Assembly: GCF_000092025.1 (NCBI RefSeq)
Contig: NC_003062.2
Span: 2,768,001-2,832,000 of the forward strand
DNA length: 64,000 nt
Reading direction: 5' to 3'
Source of the DNA: Agrobacterium fabrum str. C58
Lineage (GTDB): Bacteria; Pseudomonadota; Alphaproteobacteria; Rhizobiales; Rhizobiaceae
Position numbers and translations under genes: made by a program. The notes under the pieces were generated by a model. The model saw only the letters and a list, made by a program, of their open reading frames with translations, was not told where the DNA came from and ran no database searches. This document shows, piece after piece, positions 48,031-56,696 of the stretch; position 1 is the first letter of the stretch, and each line of letters opens with the position of its first letter.

Positions 48031-49164
48031 TTATTGCTTGATGGCGGCAAGCGCCGCACGCAGCTTCGACTGCGGCAACTTCAATTCCAGCCTTTCGGCG
48101 GCGGCAATGACCGGGGCAAAACGGCGGCGCTTCTTTTCGTCATGGTTGCCGGCGATATCGGCAAGGCGATGCGCGAGAAAGGGATTGCGCAAACGCTCCC
48201 GCAACAGGCCGATATAGGCTTTCGCCTCGTCTCCCATGCCTTCAGCTGCAAAGACCGGCAGAACCTCGTCGTGCCAGAGCGCTTCCATATCCGCCACCAG
48301 AGCGTCGTCGGCCATGGCCTGCCGCACCGTCTCTCCCTTCGAGCGTGCATCCTGCACCCAGCGCTCCGCCAGATAGGAGTGACCGAGATTGAGCAGGAAC
48401 AACTTCAGTTTTTCATAGTGGTCGAGATCATCTGTCAGCACCACCGCGGGGTGGGTACAGGGAAGGACGAGACCTTCCTGTTTCTCGATCGCCCAGAGTG
48501 CATAGGGTTCCGCCACGGCGCCGACAGGATCGATCGGCTCGGAGACGATGCGGTCCACCAGACTATTGGCGAAACGGCACTTCTCATTCAGATAGAAGGC
48601 AAAACCCGCCGGCAATTGCCATTCGTCTGCAAGCCGGCGAATGACTTGGCTCAGCTTTTCGCCGTTGCGCGGCACGAGCTCGCAGGGGAAAATCGAGACG
48701 GGCGCTTCGGGATTAAGCTCAAAACGCTCCAGCAGCAGCATGCAAAGCTTCGCCGGAAAGCTTTTCGGCACGATGGTGAAATCGGCGGCAAGCTCGGGTC
48801 CGTCGCCCGAATCCAGCTCATAACCGCGATCGCCCGTGTTGGACAGAATGACCTCGACCACACAGGCGAGACGGCGCACCTCGGCCCAATCGGTCGCGGC
48901 GGTCAAAGCCCGCGCGACTGCCTTGCCCTGAATTTCCTCGTCAACTTCCTGCCCATCGCTGATACCGCGAATACGCACGGGGTAGGGTGCGCCGCTGTTC
49001 AGCGCCGCAACGCGCTTCAGGCTCTCGGCATTGCCGGTCGTCTGGACGATTGCAATGCGGCCCAGCGCCTCGCCACTATCGAGCGCCTGCGAAACGAACA
49101 GATCCGCATGGGCGAGAAGAAAACGGCTGGTGCCGAATTGCAGGATGGGCGTATCGGGTGTCAT
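48031..49164 (-). CDS. Mannitol dehydrogenase family oxidoreductase (UxaB/UxuB-like)
   Basis: The 377-residue NAD-dependent polyol/uronate oxidoreductase starts ILQFGTSRFLLAHADLFVSQAL and has VEVILSNTGDRG, PVSIFPCELVPRNGEKL, FANSLVDRIVSEP and LFLLNLGHSYLAERW. It is closest in form to altronate oxidoreductase. With the altronate dehydratase across the regulator it could form an altronate to 2-keto-3-deoxygluconate route, but its true substrate is not proven. Start overlaps the alcohol dehydrogenase stop (ATGA). Confidence 0.82.
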   Translation of the reverse strand: MTPDTPILQFGTSRFLLAHADLFVSQALDSGEALGRIAIVQTTGNAESLKRVAALNSGAPYPVRIRGISDGQEVDEEIQGKAVARALTAATDWAEVRRLACVVEVILSNTGDRGYELDSGDGPELAADFTIVPKSFPAKLCMLLLERFELNPEAPVSIFPCELVPRNGEKLSQVIRRLADEWQLPAGFAFYLNEKCRFANSLVDRIVSEPIDPVGAVAEPYALWAIEKQEGLVLPCTHPAVVLTDDLDHYEKLKLFLLNLGHSYLAERWVQDARSKGETVRQAMADDALVADMEALWHDEVLPVFAAEGMGDEAKAYIGLLRERLRNPFLAHRLADIAGNHDEKKRRRFAPVIAAAERLELKLPQSKLRAALAAIKQ

Positions 49165-50171
49165 GCGACCTCCACCATGCCCTTGATGACTCCGGCTTTC
49201 GGATCGGTCAGGCCGGCGAACTTCGAGGGAACATCGGCAAGTGTCATGCGATGGGTGATTAGTGCCTCCGGCACTTTCCCTTCGCGCAAGGCGCGAAGCA
49301 CCCGCTCGAAATCATCAGCCGTCGCGTTGCGGCTGCCGAGCAGCGTCGTCTCACGCTTGTGAAATTCCGGGTCGTTGAAGCTGATATCGCTGGCGACGAT
49401 GGACACCAGAACATAGGAGCCGCCGTGACCGACGAAGGAGAAACCGCGCTCCATGGCTTTCGGATTGCCGGTCGCATCAAACACCGCATCGAAGAAATTG
49501 CCACCGGTAATGTCGGACAGACGATCTTTGTCACCGTCGCCGAGGGCGACTGTATGAGCGACACCGAGGTGGTCCTTGCAGAAATCCAGCCGGTCGGTGC
49601 GACCGTCGATCATCGTCACTTCCGTGCCATCGAGAACCGCAAAGACAGCAACCGCCATGCCGATCGGGCCGGCACCGACGATCAGGACCTTTTGCCCTTT
49701 TTCGACGGCACCGCGACGCACCGCATGGGCACCGATCGCCAGAAATTCCGTCATGGCTGCCTGGTCGAGGCTCAGCCCCTCCGCCTTCAGCACGAATTGC
49801 TGCGGCACGCTCAGATATTCCACCATGCCGCCATCGCGATGAACGCCAAGCACACCGATATTGCGGCAGCAATTGCTCTTACCCTTCAGGCAGGCATTGC
49901 ATTTCCCGCAGGACATATAGGGAATTATGGTCACCACATCGCCAGCGGAAAGGTGGCTGCCAGCGGGTGCCTCCTCAACCGTGCCGGAAAGTTCGTGACC
50001 CATGATCCGCGGATAGGAAAGATAGGGCTGGTTGCCGGTAAAGATGTGCAGATCCGTGCCGCAAACGCCAATCCGGCGAATACGTACCAGGACTTCACCT
50101 TCGCCGCGCACGGGGTTCGGCAGATCCTTGGCGGTTAATTGACCGGGAGTGTCACAGAAAATCGCCAGCAT
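49161..50171 (-). CDS. Zinc-containing alcohol dehydrogenase family protein
   Basis: The 336-residue MDR-type dehydrogenase has the catalytic zinc ligands in IGVCGTDLHIF and GHELSG, the structural zinc Cys quartet in MSCGKCNACLKGKSNCCRN, and the Rossmann motif VGAGPIGMAVAVFA. In this operon it may oxidise 2-keto-3-deoxy-L-fuconate, or another polyol or sugar acid. Start is three bases after the lactonase stop and its end overlaps the next gene. Confidence 0.85.
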   Translation of the reverse strand: MLAIFCDTPGQLTAKDLPNPVRGEGEVLVRIRRIGVCGTDLHIFTGNQPYLSYPRIMGHELSGTVEEAPAGSHLSAGDVVTIIPYMSCGKCNACLKGKSNCCRNIGVLGVHRDGGMVEYLSVPQQFVLKAEGLSLDQAAMTEFLAIGAHAVRRGAVEKGQKVLIVGAGPIGMAVAVFAVLDGTEVTMIDGRTDRLDFCKDHLGVAHTVALGDGDKDRLSDITGGNFFDAVFDATGNPKAMERGFSFVGHGGSYVLVSIVASDISFNDPEFHKRETTLLGSRNATADDFERVLRALREGKVPEALITHRMTLADVPSKFAGLTDPKAGVIKGMVEVA

Positions 50172-50174
50172 GCA

Positions 50175-50996
50175 TCACCTGTCAGTAAGGGAGTAAAAAC
50201 GAATGGCGTTGCCGCCGAAAACTGCCGCATGGTCCTTCGCCGGCACGATATCGCGGCAGAAATCCAGCCAGCCCTGAAAGTCGCCCGCAAGGCGCAGCAC
50301 CGGCCAGTCACTGCCGAAAATCACGCGATCACCGCCGAATAGTTCCAGAATGGTCTCGGCATAGGGCCGCACCGCTTCCGGACGCTGCTCGCCGCGCTCG
50401 GTCAGCAGGCCGGATAGCTTGCAATGGACATTGGGACGGGCTGCAAGAGCCGCCATATTACGCCGCCAGTCACGATAGTGACCGGTGGCAATCAGAGGCT
50501 TCGCACCATGATCGATAACAACAGGCAACTCTGGATGCTTGCTGGCAAAGGAGAGAAGATGTGGCAGATTGGGCGGCAGGACCAGCGCATCGAACACCAG
50601 ACCGTGCTTCACCAGCGCCTCCACGGCAGCATTCAGCGCGGCATCGTCTATCCAGGCGACATCTTCCATGCCCTGAAGCATGGGGCGCACGCCCTTGAAG
50701 GCTGGATGTTTCGCCCGGCGGGCAATTTCCGCGGTCACTTCGGCAGACTTCATATCCACCCAGCCGACAACGCCCTTGATGAAATCGGTGTTTTCAGCAA
50801 GCTCCAGCATGAAATCCGTGTCGGCCGCCGTCTCCATCGTCTGCACGAGCACCGTGCCAGAAACCCCGGCGGCCGTCAGCAATGGCGACAGATCGGTAGG
50901 AAGAAAATCCCGGTAGATAGCGGCCAGCGATGGCGGCGGCCATTGCCCGGCGCGATCCTTCATCAGCCAGAAATGCTGGTGGGCGTCGATGAGCAT
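50175..50996 (-). CDS. Amidohydrolase family lactonase (L-fuconolactonase-like, COG3618)
   Basis: Predicted to open L-fucono-lactone. The 273-residue TIM-barrel enzyme has IDAHQHFW at its start (metal ligands HxH), LPVVIDHGAKP, VHCKLSGL and FGSDWPVL. ATG 50996 is 4 bases after the aldo/keto reductase stop, and the frame beyond it is inside that gene. Lies between the predicted sugar dehydrogenase and the zinc alcohol dehydrogenase, as expected for this pathway. Confidence 0.86.
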   Translation of the reverse strand: MLIDAHQHFWLMKDRAGQWPPPSLAAIYRDFLPTDLSPLLTAAGVSGTVLVQTMETAADTDFMLELAENTDFIKGVVGWVDMKSAEVTAEIARRAKHPAFKGVRPMLQGMEDVAWIDDAALNAAVEALVKHGLVFDALVLPPNLPHLLSFASKHPELPVVIDHGAKPLIATGHYRDWRRNMAALAARPNVHCKLSGLLTERGEQRPEAVRPYAETILELFGGDRVIFGSDWPVLRLAGDFQGWLDFCRDIVPAKDHAAVFGGNAIRFYSLTDR

Positions 50997-51000
50997 TGCC

Positions 51001-52014
51001 TCAGGCCTTTCCGCCGGGCACAGGCGCACCTTCAGCAATCAGGCCACGCTTGTGCAGCTCGGACCAGAATTCATCCGGGATAGACTGCTCGAACCATTCG
51101 ATATTCGAGGCAAGCTGCTGCGCATTGCGCGCACCTGAAACGACTGTAACCGACGCCGGATGGGCAAGCGGAAACTGAAGTGCGGCGGCCTGAAGCGAGA
51201 CACCCAGTTCCTCGCAGACGTTGTGCAGCGCGTCCACGCGCTTGAGGATATCGGCAGGCGCATCGGCATAATTGAATTTGCGGTTGCCAGCCAGAATGCC
51301 CGAATTGAAAGCGCCAGCGACAACGATGGCGACGCCGCTTTCAGCGCAGCGGTTCATGAAAGCAAGGCTTTGCTGTTCGAGCAGCGTATAACGGCCCGCC
51401 AGCATGGCGACATCGATATCGAAGACATCCATGGCGTCATTGATGATTTCCCACTCGTTGACGCCGAGGCCGACAGCCCCGGTCGATCCTTCGTCGCGCA
51501 GTTTGCCAAGCGCGCGGAACCCGCCGCCGGTGGTCAGCTGCTCCCAATAGTGTTGGTGCTTTTCGCCATGGGTATGGGAACCGATATCATGCACATAAAG
51601 AATATCCGGCTTCAAGATACCCAGCCGCTGCTGGCTTGCCTCGAAGGACCGCAAAATGCCGTCATAGGAATAATCATAGACCGGGCGGAACGGCAGGGGC
51701 GCAATATAGGCATCCTCCTCCGGGCCCACGGTCTCATCCGGCACCATCACACGGCCGACCTTGGTGCTGAGCGTATAGTCGCCGCGGTCATGCTCGGTCA
51801 CCATGGTGCCTAGGCGACGCTCCGAGCGCGTATAGCCATAAAACGGCGCGGTATCGAAATAGCGCATGCCGCTCTCCCACGCCTTGTCGAACGCACCCTT
51901 GGATTCCTCATAGGGCGTAACACGGTAGAGATTGCCCATCTGGGCGCAACCAAGGCCCATGATTGTGACCTCTACCGGACGGTTCGGCAATTGACGTGTA
52001 TCGGAGACTTTCAT
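51001..52014 (-). CDS. Aldo/keto reductase, L-fucose (D-threo-aldose) 1-dehydrogenase-like
   Basis: Predicted first oxidation of the sugar to its lactone. The 337-residue protein has the AKR catalytic residues: Asp in MRYFDTAPFYGYTRSERRLG with the Tyr nearby, Lys in LSTKVGR and His in ILYVHDIG. The tail has FPLAHPASVTVVSGARN, typical of the aldose dehydrogenase subgroup. ATG 52014 is used; a GTG at 52023 is an alternative. A strong hairpin separates it from the binding-protein gene upstream. Confidence 0.85.
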   Translation of the reverse strand: MKVSDTRQLPNRPVEVTIMGLGCAQMGNLYRVTPYEESKGAFDKAWESGMRYFDTAPFYGYTRSERRLGTMVTEHDRGDYTLSTKVGRVMVPDETVGPEEDAYIAPLPFRPVYDYSYDGILRSFEASQQRLGILKPDILYVHDIGSHTHGEKHQHYWEQLTTGGGFRALGKLRDEGSTGAVGLGVNEWEIINDAMDVFDIDVAMLAGRYTLLEQQSLAFMNRCAESGVAIVVAGAFNSGILAGNRKFNYADAPADILKRVDALHNVCEELGVSLQAAALQFPLAHPASVTVVSGARNAQQLASNIEWFEQSIPDEFWSELHKRGLIAEGAPVPGGKA

Positions 52015-52074
52015 CGCAGGCACTTCCCGAATTCTTGAAATGGAGCGGTGGGTTAAACCGCACGCAGGTGATGA

Positions 52075-52100
52075 GGCGCGCCACCCTTCGGCGGCGCGCC
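52075..52100 (-). repeat. Strong intercistronic hairpin between binding-protein and reductase genes
   Basis: GGCGCGCC is repeated in inverted form around a 10-base loop (ACCCTTCGGC), just after the periplasmic binding protein stop at 52108. There is no U tract. Such stems commonly protect the upstream mRNA end, which would raise binding-protein levels over the enzymes. Confidence 0.7.
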
Positions 52101-52107
52101 GTCAGTA

Positions 52108-53049
52108 TCAGTAAAGCACGTTCTTGGCCTCAGGCTTTTCGATATTGTCCTTGGTGACAACAACGACGCCGGTATCGACGAACTTCTCAACCTTTTCCTT
52201 GTTGATGAGCTTGGTCACGGTTTCCACGCCCTTTTCACCCATCTGGTACGAACCCTGAACCACGATGCCGGCCAGCGTGCCGTCCTTGACGAAGCTCTGC
52301 AGGTCCTGGTTACCGTCGAAGCCCATGGCGATGACCTTGCCGGCCTTGCCCGACTGGGCAAGCGCGCGGCCGACACCGATCGCGGTCGGCTCATTGGCGC
52401 CGAAAATGCCCTTCAGGTCGGAATTGGCGGCCAGCACGTCGGTGGTCTGGTTCAGCGCCGTTGCCATCTGCGACTGCGAATAGAACGGGCCAACGATCTG
52501 AAGCTTCGAATGCATCTGGATGTAATCGGTGAAACCGCCGACACGGCCGATTTCGGAACCGGCACCGGCGACATAGGACATGACGGCAATCTTGCCTTCC
52601 GTGCCGACCTTGTCGATCAGCGCCTGCGCTGCCAGTTCGCCGGCTTTCTTGTTGTCGGTCGCCAGGAACGACTGATAATATTGCTCAGAGCCCTTGGCGA
52701 GCTGAGAGTCGATCAGGACCACCGGGATACGGGCTTCCCAGGCCTTCTTGACGGCAGGCACCAGCGCATCCGGATCGGAAGGCGCCAGAACGATACCGGC
52801 AACCTTACGGTTGATGGCGTTTTCGACCATGTTGACCTGGTCGGCAATCGCCGATTCGGCAGCCGGGCCCTGGAAGGTCATGGTGTTGCCGGAAGAGTTC
52901 TTCATCGCCGCGTCAGCGCCCTTCTGGACGTTCTGCCAGAAGGTGGAGTTGACGGTCTTGACGATAACGGCGATTTCACCGGCCTGCACGGTGGAAACGC
53001 TCCACAGCGCGATTGCGGATGTCAGAAGGGCAGTCGTAATTTTCTTCAT
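52108..53049 (-). CDS. Sugar ABC transporter substrate-binding protein (RbsB/PBP1 type)
   Basis: Periplasmic sugar receptor of 313 residues with a signal peptide MKKITTALLTSAIALWSVSTVQA. The fold motifs are IAVIVKTVNSTFWQNVQKGA, GIVLAPSDPDALVPAVKKA, VVLIDSQ and GIFGANEPTAIGVGRAL. GGAGGAAG precedes the ATG at 53049; the longer frame is rejected. It is the third gene of the importer (ATPase, permease, binding protein). Operon context suggests L-fucose or a related sugar. Confidence 0.93.
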   Translation of the reverse strand: MKKITTALLTSAIALWSVSTVQAGEIAVIVKTVNSTFWQNVQKGADAAMKNSSGNTMTFQGPAAESAIADQVNMVENAINRKVAGIVLAPSDPDALVPAVKKAWEARIPVVLIDSQLAKGSEQYYQSFLATDNKKAGELAAQALIDKVGTEGKIAVMSYVAGAGSEIGRVGGFTDYIQMHSKLQIVGPFYSQSQMATALNQTTDVLAANSDLKGIFGANEPTAIGVGRALAQSGKAGKVIAMGFDGNQDLQSFVKDGTLAGIVVQGSYQMGEKGVETVTKLINKEKVEKFVDTGVVVVTKDNIEKPEAKNVLY

Positions 53050-53125
53050 TTCTTCCTCCGTGATGTCGGCATACCGGGCCTCCCCTGCCGATCTTGTTTG
53101 CGGAAAGGGTCCGCAGCCCTTTTGA

Positions 53126-54148
53126 TCAGCGGCGGTTGCGCAGCTGGTCGATCCAGACGGTGACCAGAATGACAAGGCCAATGATGATCTGTTGCGTGAA
53201 GGCGGAAACGCCGTTCATATTGAGACCGTTACGCAAAATGCCGATGACAAAGGCGCCGATGGCCGTGCCGGAAATCGTGCCCACGCCGCCGATCAGCGAT
53301 GTGCCGCCGATGACCGCACTGGCAATGGCATCCAGCTCATACATCACGCCTTCGTTCGGCTGGGCGGTAACGAGACGCGACATCAGCACGCAGCCCGTCA
53401 GCCCGGCGAGCGTGCCGGACAGGATGTAGGTGAAATTGGTGACGCGAGCGACGTTGACGCCGGAAAGGCGGGCAGCATCCGCATTGGAACCCACGGCATA
53501 GATGTGGCGGCCGAGGATGGAGCGGTTAAGCATGAAGGAAACCGCAAGCGCAATCACCACCATCAGGATGACCGGATAGGGAATGCCGGGAAACACGACA
53601 TTCGGAAAGCCATCGTCACCGATAGTGACGATACGGAAGAGTGCGCCATTGCCGAGTTCACCGAAGGATTCGCCAAGGCCGGATACGGCGCGCGCACCGG
53701 TGATCTGCAGGGCCACACCGCGGGCAATCAGCATCATGCCAAGAGTGGCGATGAAGGGCGGCAGCTTGAAGCGCGTCACCAGAAGACCGTTGATGAGGCC
53801 ACAAAGCGACCCCGTCAGAATGCCGAGCAACATGCCGATGGGCACCGGCATGCCGAGTTCCTTCACCGCAAGGGCGGCAACGACGCCGGCAAGCGCAAGC
53901 ACCGAACCGACGGAAAGATCGATGCCGCCGGTGATGATGACACAGGTGGCACCAATGCCGAGCAGCGCAATAGAAGTCACCTGCAGCGCGATCGTCATGC
54001 CATTATTGACGGTGAAGAAGGCGTTACTGGTCGCGGAGAAGACCGCGACCAGCGCAAAGAGGCTGCCGAGCGCCGCAAATTTCTGGATGATGTCCTTCTG
54101 ACGATCGCTGACGGCGAAGCCCTTCTTGGGTTCTGCAATATTGGCCAT
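53126..54148 (-). CDS. Sugar ABC transporter permease (RbsC type)
   Basis: The 340-residue inner-membrane protein has about 8-10 hydrophobic segments, GGIDLSVGSVLALAGVVAAL, FIATLGMMLIARGVAL, AVGSNADAARLSGVNV and AIASAVIGGTSLIGGVGTISGT, the standard RbsC-type motifs. It starts at ATG 54148, 8 bases past the ATPase stop; the ORF extension to 54433 lies within the ATPase gene and is rejected. Confidence 0.94.
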   Translation of the reverse strand: MANIAEPKKGFAVSDRQKDIIQKFAALGSLFALVAVFSATSNAFFTVNNGMTIALQVTSIALLGIGATCVIITGGIDLSVGSVLALAGVVAALAVKELGMPVPIGMLLGILTGSLCGLINGLLVTRFKLPPFIATLGMMLIARGVALQITGARAVSGLGESFGELGNGALFRIVTIGDDGFPNVVFPGIPYPVILMVVIALAVSFMLNRSILGRHIYAVGSNADAARLSGVNVARVTNFTYILSGTLAGLTGCVLMSRLVTAQPNEGVMYELDAIASAVIGGTSLIGGVGTISGTAIGAFVIGILRNGLNMNGVSAFTQQIIIGLVILVTVWIDQLRNRR

Positions 54149-54156
54149 GTCGTTCC

Positions 54157-55722
54157 TCACTGCGCGGCCCGGCCGTAACCGGACGCATACCGCATGATTT
54201 CTTCTTGATTGGTCTTGGCGGTTTCGAGCACGCCGGTGATACGGCCCTGATGGAACACCGCAATACGATCCGTCAGTCCCAGAATTTCCGGCAGTTCCGA
54301 ACTGATGAGAATGACGCCGATGCCCTGCGCGGCCAGTTCGTCCATGATCTTGTAGATCGCAAACTTCGCGCCAACATCGATGCCGCGCGTCGGCTCGTCG
54401 AAGAACAGCACGCGCGACTGCCGGAACAGCCATTTGCCGATGATGATTTTCTGCTGGTTGCCACCCGAAAGCAGCCGCACGGTCTGATCGATCGAGGGAG
54501 TGCGGATATTCAGCAGATCGACGTAACGCTTCGCCACATCGTCATGCTTCTTGAAATCGATCAGCCCGAAACGGTTGGAAACCTCGCCGAGATTGGCGAG
54601 CGTCGTATTGGCCGCCACCGACATCTTGATGGCGAGGCCATCGCTTTTGCGATCTTCCGAGAGATAGGCAATGCCTTCCTCGATAGCGTCCTGCGGCGAG
54701 CCGATCGAAAGTTCGCGCCCGTTGAAAACGATCTTACCCGCATCGAGCGGATCGGCCCCGAAGATTGCCCGCGCAACTTCCGTTCGTCCCGCGCCCATAA
54801 GTCCGGCAAAACCTAAGATTTCGCCACGCCGCAGTGAAAAACTGACGTCACTGAACACGCCATTGCGCGTCAGCCCTTCGACGGAAAAGAGAATATCATC
54901 CGTCGGGCGCGAGGTGCGTTCGGGGAATTTGTCTTCCAGCGAACGCCCGACCATACGCGTGACAATGTCATCAACAGTGATCGAGGCGAAATCGTCGGTT
55001 GAGATATAACGTCCGTCGCGCAGGATCGTCACGCGATCGACGATCTCGGCCATCTCATCGAGACGATGGGAAATATAAACGATACCGACGCCGGAGGCCT
55101 TGAGATCGCGGATAACCTTGAACAGAAGCCGGGTTTCCTGCTCGGTCAGCGAGGAGGTCGGCTCGTCCATGATCAGCACTTCGGCATCAAGAGAGAGCGC
55201 CTTGGCGATTTCCACCATCTGACATTGCGCGACGGAAAGACTGCGGACCAGCTGGTCGGGGTTGATATCGACCCCCAGCCGGTCGAGACAGCGTTTGGCA
55301 TCGAGTCGCAGTTTCTTGCGGTCCACGAGAAAACCCCGGCGCGGCTCACGCGCCAGATAAATGTTCTCGGCAACGGAAAGATGCGGAACAAGGTTGAGTT
55401 CCTGATGGATGATGGCGATGCCGGCCGCTTCGGATTGCAGCGGCGATGCATATTGCACCTTCTCGCCTTTGTGCAGGATCGTTCCTTCACTCGGCTGGTA
55501 GACACCGCTGATGATCTTCATCAGTGTCGATTTTCCCGCGCCATTCTCGCCGCAGACGGCATGCACTTCGCCGCTGCGCAGATCGAAATGAACGTTCGAC
55601 AGCGCTTTTACGCCTGGAAATTCCTTGCTGATGTTCTCGAGACGCAGAAGGACCGAACGCTCCGCACGCGCCATCTCCTCAGGCGAAAAATCGCCCCGAA
55701 TTGTCGATGCGCCCTGCGACAT
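54157..55722 (-). CDS. Sugar ABC transporter ATP-binding protein (two ABC domains)
   Basis: The 521-residue protein is a tandem ABC ATPase of the ribose/galactose type. The first domain has Walker A GENGAGKST, signature LSVAQCQMVEIAKAL (LSVAQ in place of LSGGQ, as usual for this half) and Walker B VLIMDEPTSSL. The second has a degenerate Walker A (GLMGAGRTE), signature LSGGNQQKIIIGKWL and LFFDEPTRGIDVG. It is the first gene of the catabolic operon, with its promoter and operators in the 55723-55976 gap. Confidence 0.95.
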   Translation of the reverse strand: MSQGASTIRGDFSPEEMARAERSVLLRLENISKEFPGVKALSNVHFDLRSGEVHAVCGENGAGKSTLMKIISGVYQPSEGTILHKGEKVQYASPLQSEAAGIAIIHQELNLVPHLSVAENIYLAREPRRGFLVDRKKLRLDAKRCLDRLGVDINPDQLVRSLSVAQCQMVEIAKALSLDAEVLIMDEPTSSLTEQETRLLFKVIRDLKASGVGIVYISHRLDEMAEIVDRVTILRDGRYISTDDFASITVDDIVTRMVGRSLEDKFPERTSRPTDDILFSVEGLTRNGVFSDVSFSLRRGEILGFAGLMGAGRTEVARAIFGADPLDAGKIVFNGRELSIGSPQDAIEEGIAYLSEDRKSDGLAIKMSVAANTTLANLGEVSNRFGLIDFKKHDDVAKRYVDLLNIRTPSIDQTVRLLSGGNQQKIIIGKWLFRQSRVLFFDEPTRGIDVGAKFAIYKIMDELAAQGIGVILISSELPEILGLTDRIAVFHQGRITGVLETAKTNQEEIMRYASGYGRAAQ

Positions 55723-55775
55723 CTGGAAACCTCCACCCTGTTCCCCGCTCCACCGGGGGCCTTGAACAGGGCAAA

Positions 55776-55786
55776 TGGTTAGGCCG
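55776..55786. promoter_or_regulatory. Operator copy 1 (TGGTTAGGCCG) near the ABC operon transcription start
   Basis: First of four copies of TGGTnARGCCR. It lies 22 bp (two helical turns) from copy 2 and should cover the start point of the minus-strand promoter whose -10 is at 55791-55796. Motif seen; role inferred. Confidence 0.55.
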
Positions 55787-55790
55787 GTTT

Positions 55791-55818
55791 TTTATAATGG
55801 TCAAGCCAATTAGGTCAA
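55791..55818 (-). promoter_or_regulatory. Predicted promoter of the ABC transporter/catabolic operon
   Basis: On the minus strand TTGACC (55818-55813) and TATAAA (55796-55791) are separated by 16 bases. Operator copy 2 lies inside the spacer, an ideal place for a repressor to block RNA polymerase. Confidence 0.6.
55798..55808. promoter_or_regulatory. Operator copy 2 (TGGTCAAGCCA) in the ABC promoter spacer
   Basis: Near-palindromic 11-mer TGGTCAAGCCA, with TGG/CCA ends typical of GntR-family sites. It lies between the -35 and -10 of the minus-strand promoter. Confidence 0.6.
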
Positions 55819-55921
55819 AAATTGAAGGTGCGCTTTGGAGGAAACGGAAAGCAATCACAAGAAATTTTAAAATAATACTGTATTTTCAGTTATTTAAGTA
55901 ATTTCTTGCGTATTGGCACGC

Positions 55922-55949
55922 TTGACGTTACGGTAAGGCCAAATATAAG
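55922..55949 (+). promoter_or_regulatory. Predicted promoter of the GntR regulator gene
   Basis: TTGACG (55922-55927) and TATAAG (55944-55949) have a 16-base spacer, the same as in the opposing promoter. Operator copy 3 is within the spacer. The regulator start codon is 28 bp beyond the -10. Confidence 0.6.
55931..55941. promoter_or_regulatory. Operator copy 3 (CGGTAAGGCCA) in the gntR promoter spacer
   Basis: Third copy of the GGTnARGCC core. Its position between -35 and -10 of the regulator's own promoter predicts autorepression. Confidence 0.55.
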
Positions 55950-55976
55950 TATCACGAAGGCTTCAGTAAAAAACAC

Positions 55977-56669
55977 ATGAATGGTCAGGCCAAAATAGCG
56001 GAACCGCGCAGGCTTTATCAGCAGATTGCGGATCAGATACGCGAACTCATCGACGTGGGTGAATTCCTGCCCGGGACGCGGCTTCCCGCCGAACGGGAAT
56101 TGGCACAGAAACTCGGCGTGTCGAGACCCTCGTTGCGTGAGGCGCTGATTGCGCTTGAAATCGACAACACCGTCGAAATTCGCATGGGTTCCGGCGTCTA
56201 TGTATCTACCGAAGCGCTTCAAACGACCCATCACACCAAGTCGCTGGGAGACAGCCCTTCCGAATTGATGCAGGCGCGGGCCGCGCTGGAGGGGGCGACC
56301 ATCGTGCTGGCAGCAAACCGGATGACCGATGAGACGATCGCGGCCCTCCGCCAGATTCTCAACACCATGCAAAAGGAAATCGAGGCTGGCCGCAAACCCC
56401 TCGATCAGGATCGCCTGTTTCACGTGACCATTGCCGAGCAATCCGGCAACAGCGTTCTGGCGAGGCTGGTGGCCAACCTCTTCGATGAGCGCCACAGCCC
56501 CATTTCGGCCCAGCTTCGCGTCAAATTTGAAGATCGCGACACTTGGACCCGCGCCCTGCAGGAGCACGAAGCTATTCTGGCGGCGCTGGAGCTCAAGGAT
56601 CCGCTGCTGGCGCAAGCCGCCATGCACATCCATCTGGAAGGTTCGAAACGCCGCTGGGTGGATAGCTGA
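55977..56669 (+). CDS. GntR/FadR-family transcriptional regulator
   Basis: The 230-residue protein has a winged-helix DNA-binding domain at about 10-80 (LYQQIADQIRELIDVGEFLPGTRLPAERELAQKLGVSRPSLREAL, then GSGVYV). A C-terminal FCD ligand domain follows (about 95-225, with FHVTIAEQSGN and the metal-type His residues HEAI and MHIHLEGS). It lies between the divergent catabolic operon and altronate dehydratase and is expected to repress both, with a sugar acid as inducer. The ATG at 55977 has a weak ribosome-binding site, and operator copy 4 overlaps codons 2-6. Confidence 0.92.
   Translation: MNGQAKIAEPRRLYQQIADQIRELIDVGEFLPGTRLPAERELAQKLGVSRPSLREALIALEIDNTVEIRMGSGVYVSTEALQTTHHTKSLGDSPSELMQARAALEGATIVLAANRMTDETIAALRQILNTMQKEIEAGRKPLDQDRLFHVTIAEQSGNSVLARLVANLFDERHSPISAQLRVKFEDRDTWTRALQEHEAILAALELKDPLLAQAAMHIHLEGSKRRWVDS
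55982..55992. promoter_or_regulatory. Operator copy 4 (TGGTCAGGCCA) overlapping the gntR start region
   Basis: This 11-mer is the best near-palindrome of the four copies, deviating from symmetry only at one pair and the centre. It begins in codon 2 of the regulator and could act as a roadblock or looping partner. Confidence 0.5.
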
Positions 56670-56696
56670 ATGACAAACATAGCAGGCAATGTACCG

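Noticed and set aside
49202..49212. Further TGGTCAGGCC-like match inside the zinc alcohol dehydrogenase gene
   Set aside because: It falls in codons for a typical Leu-Thr-Asp-Pro stretch, away from any promoter; a chance match in GC-rich coding DNA is likely.
53126..54433. Permease starting at 54433
   Set aside because: The extra 95 residues are an out-of-frame reading of the ATPase gene; ATG 54148 opens the conserved permease.
55793..55798. Perfect TATAAT on the plus strand upstream of gntR
   Set aside because: No -35 at 16-18 bases; the nearest TTGAAC is 25 bases away. The same bases serve better as the minus-strand -10 TATAAA, and another plus-strand promoter lies closer to the gene.
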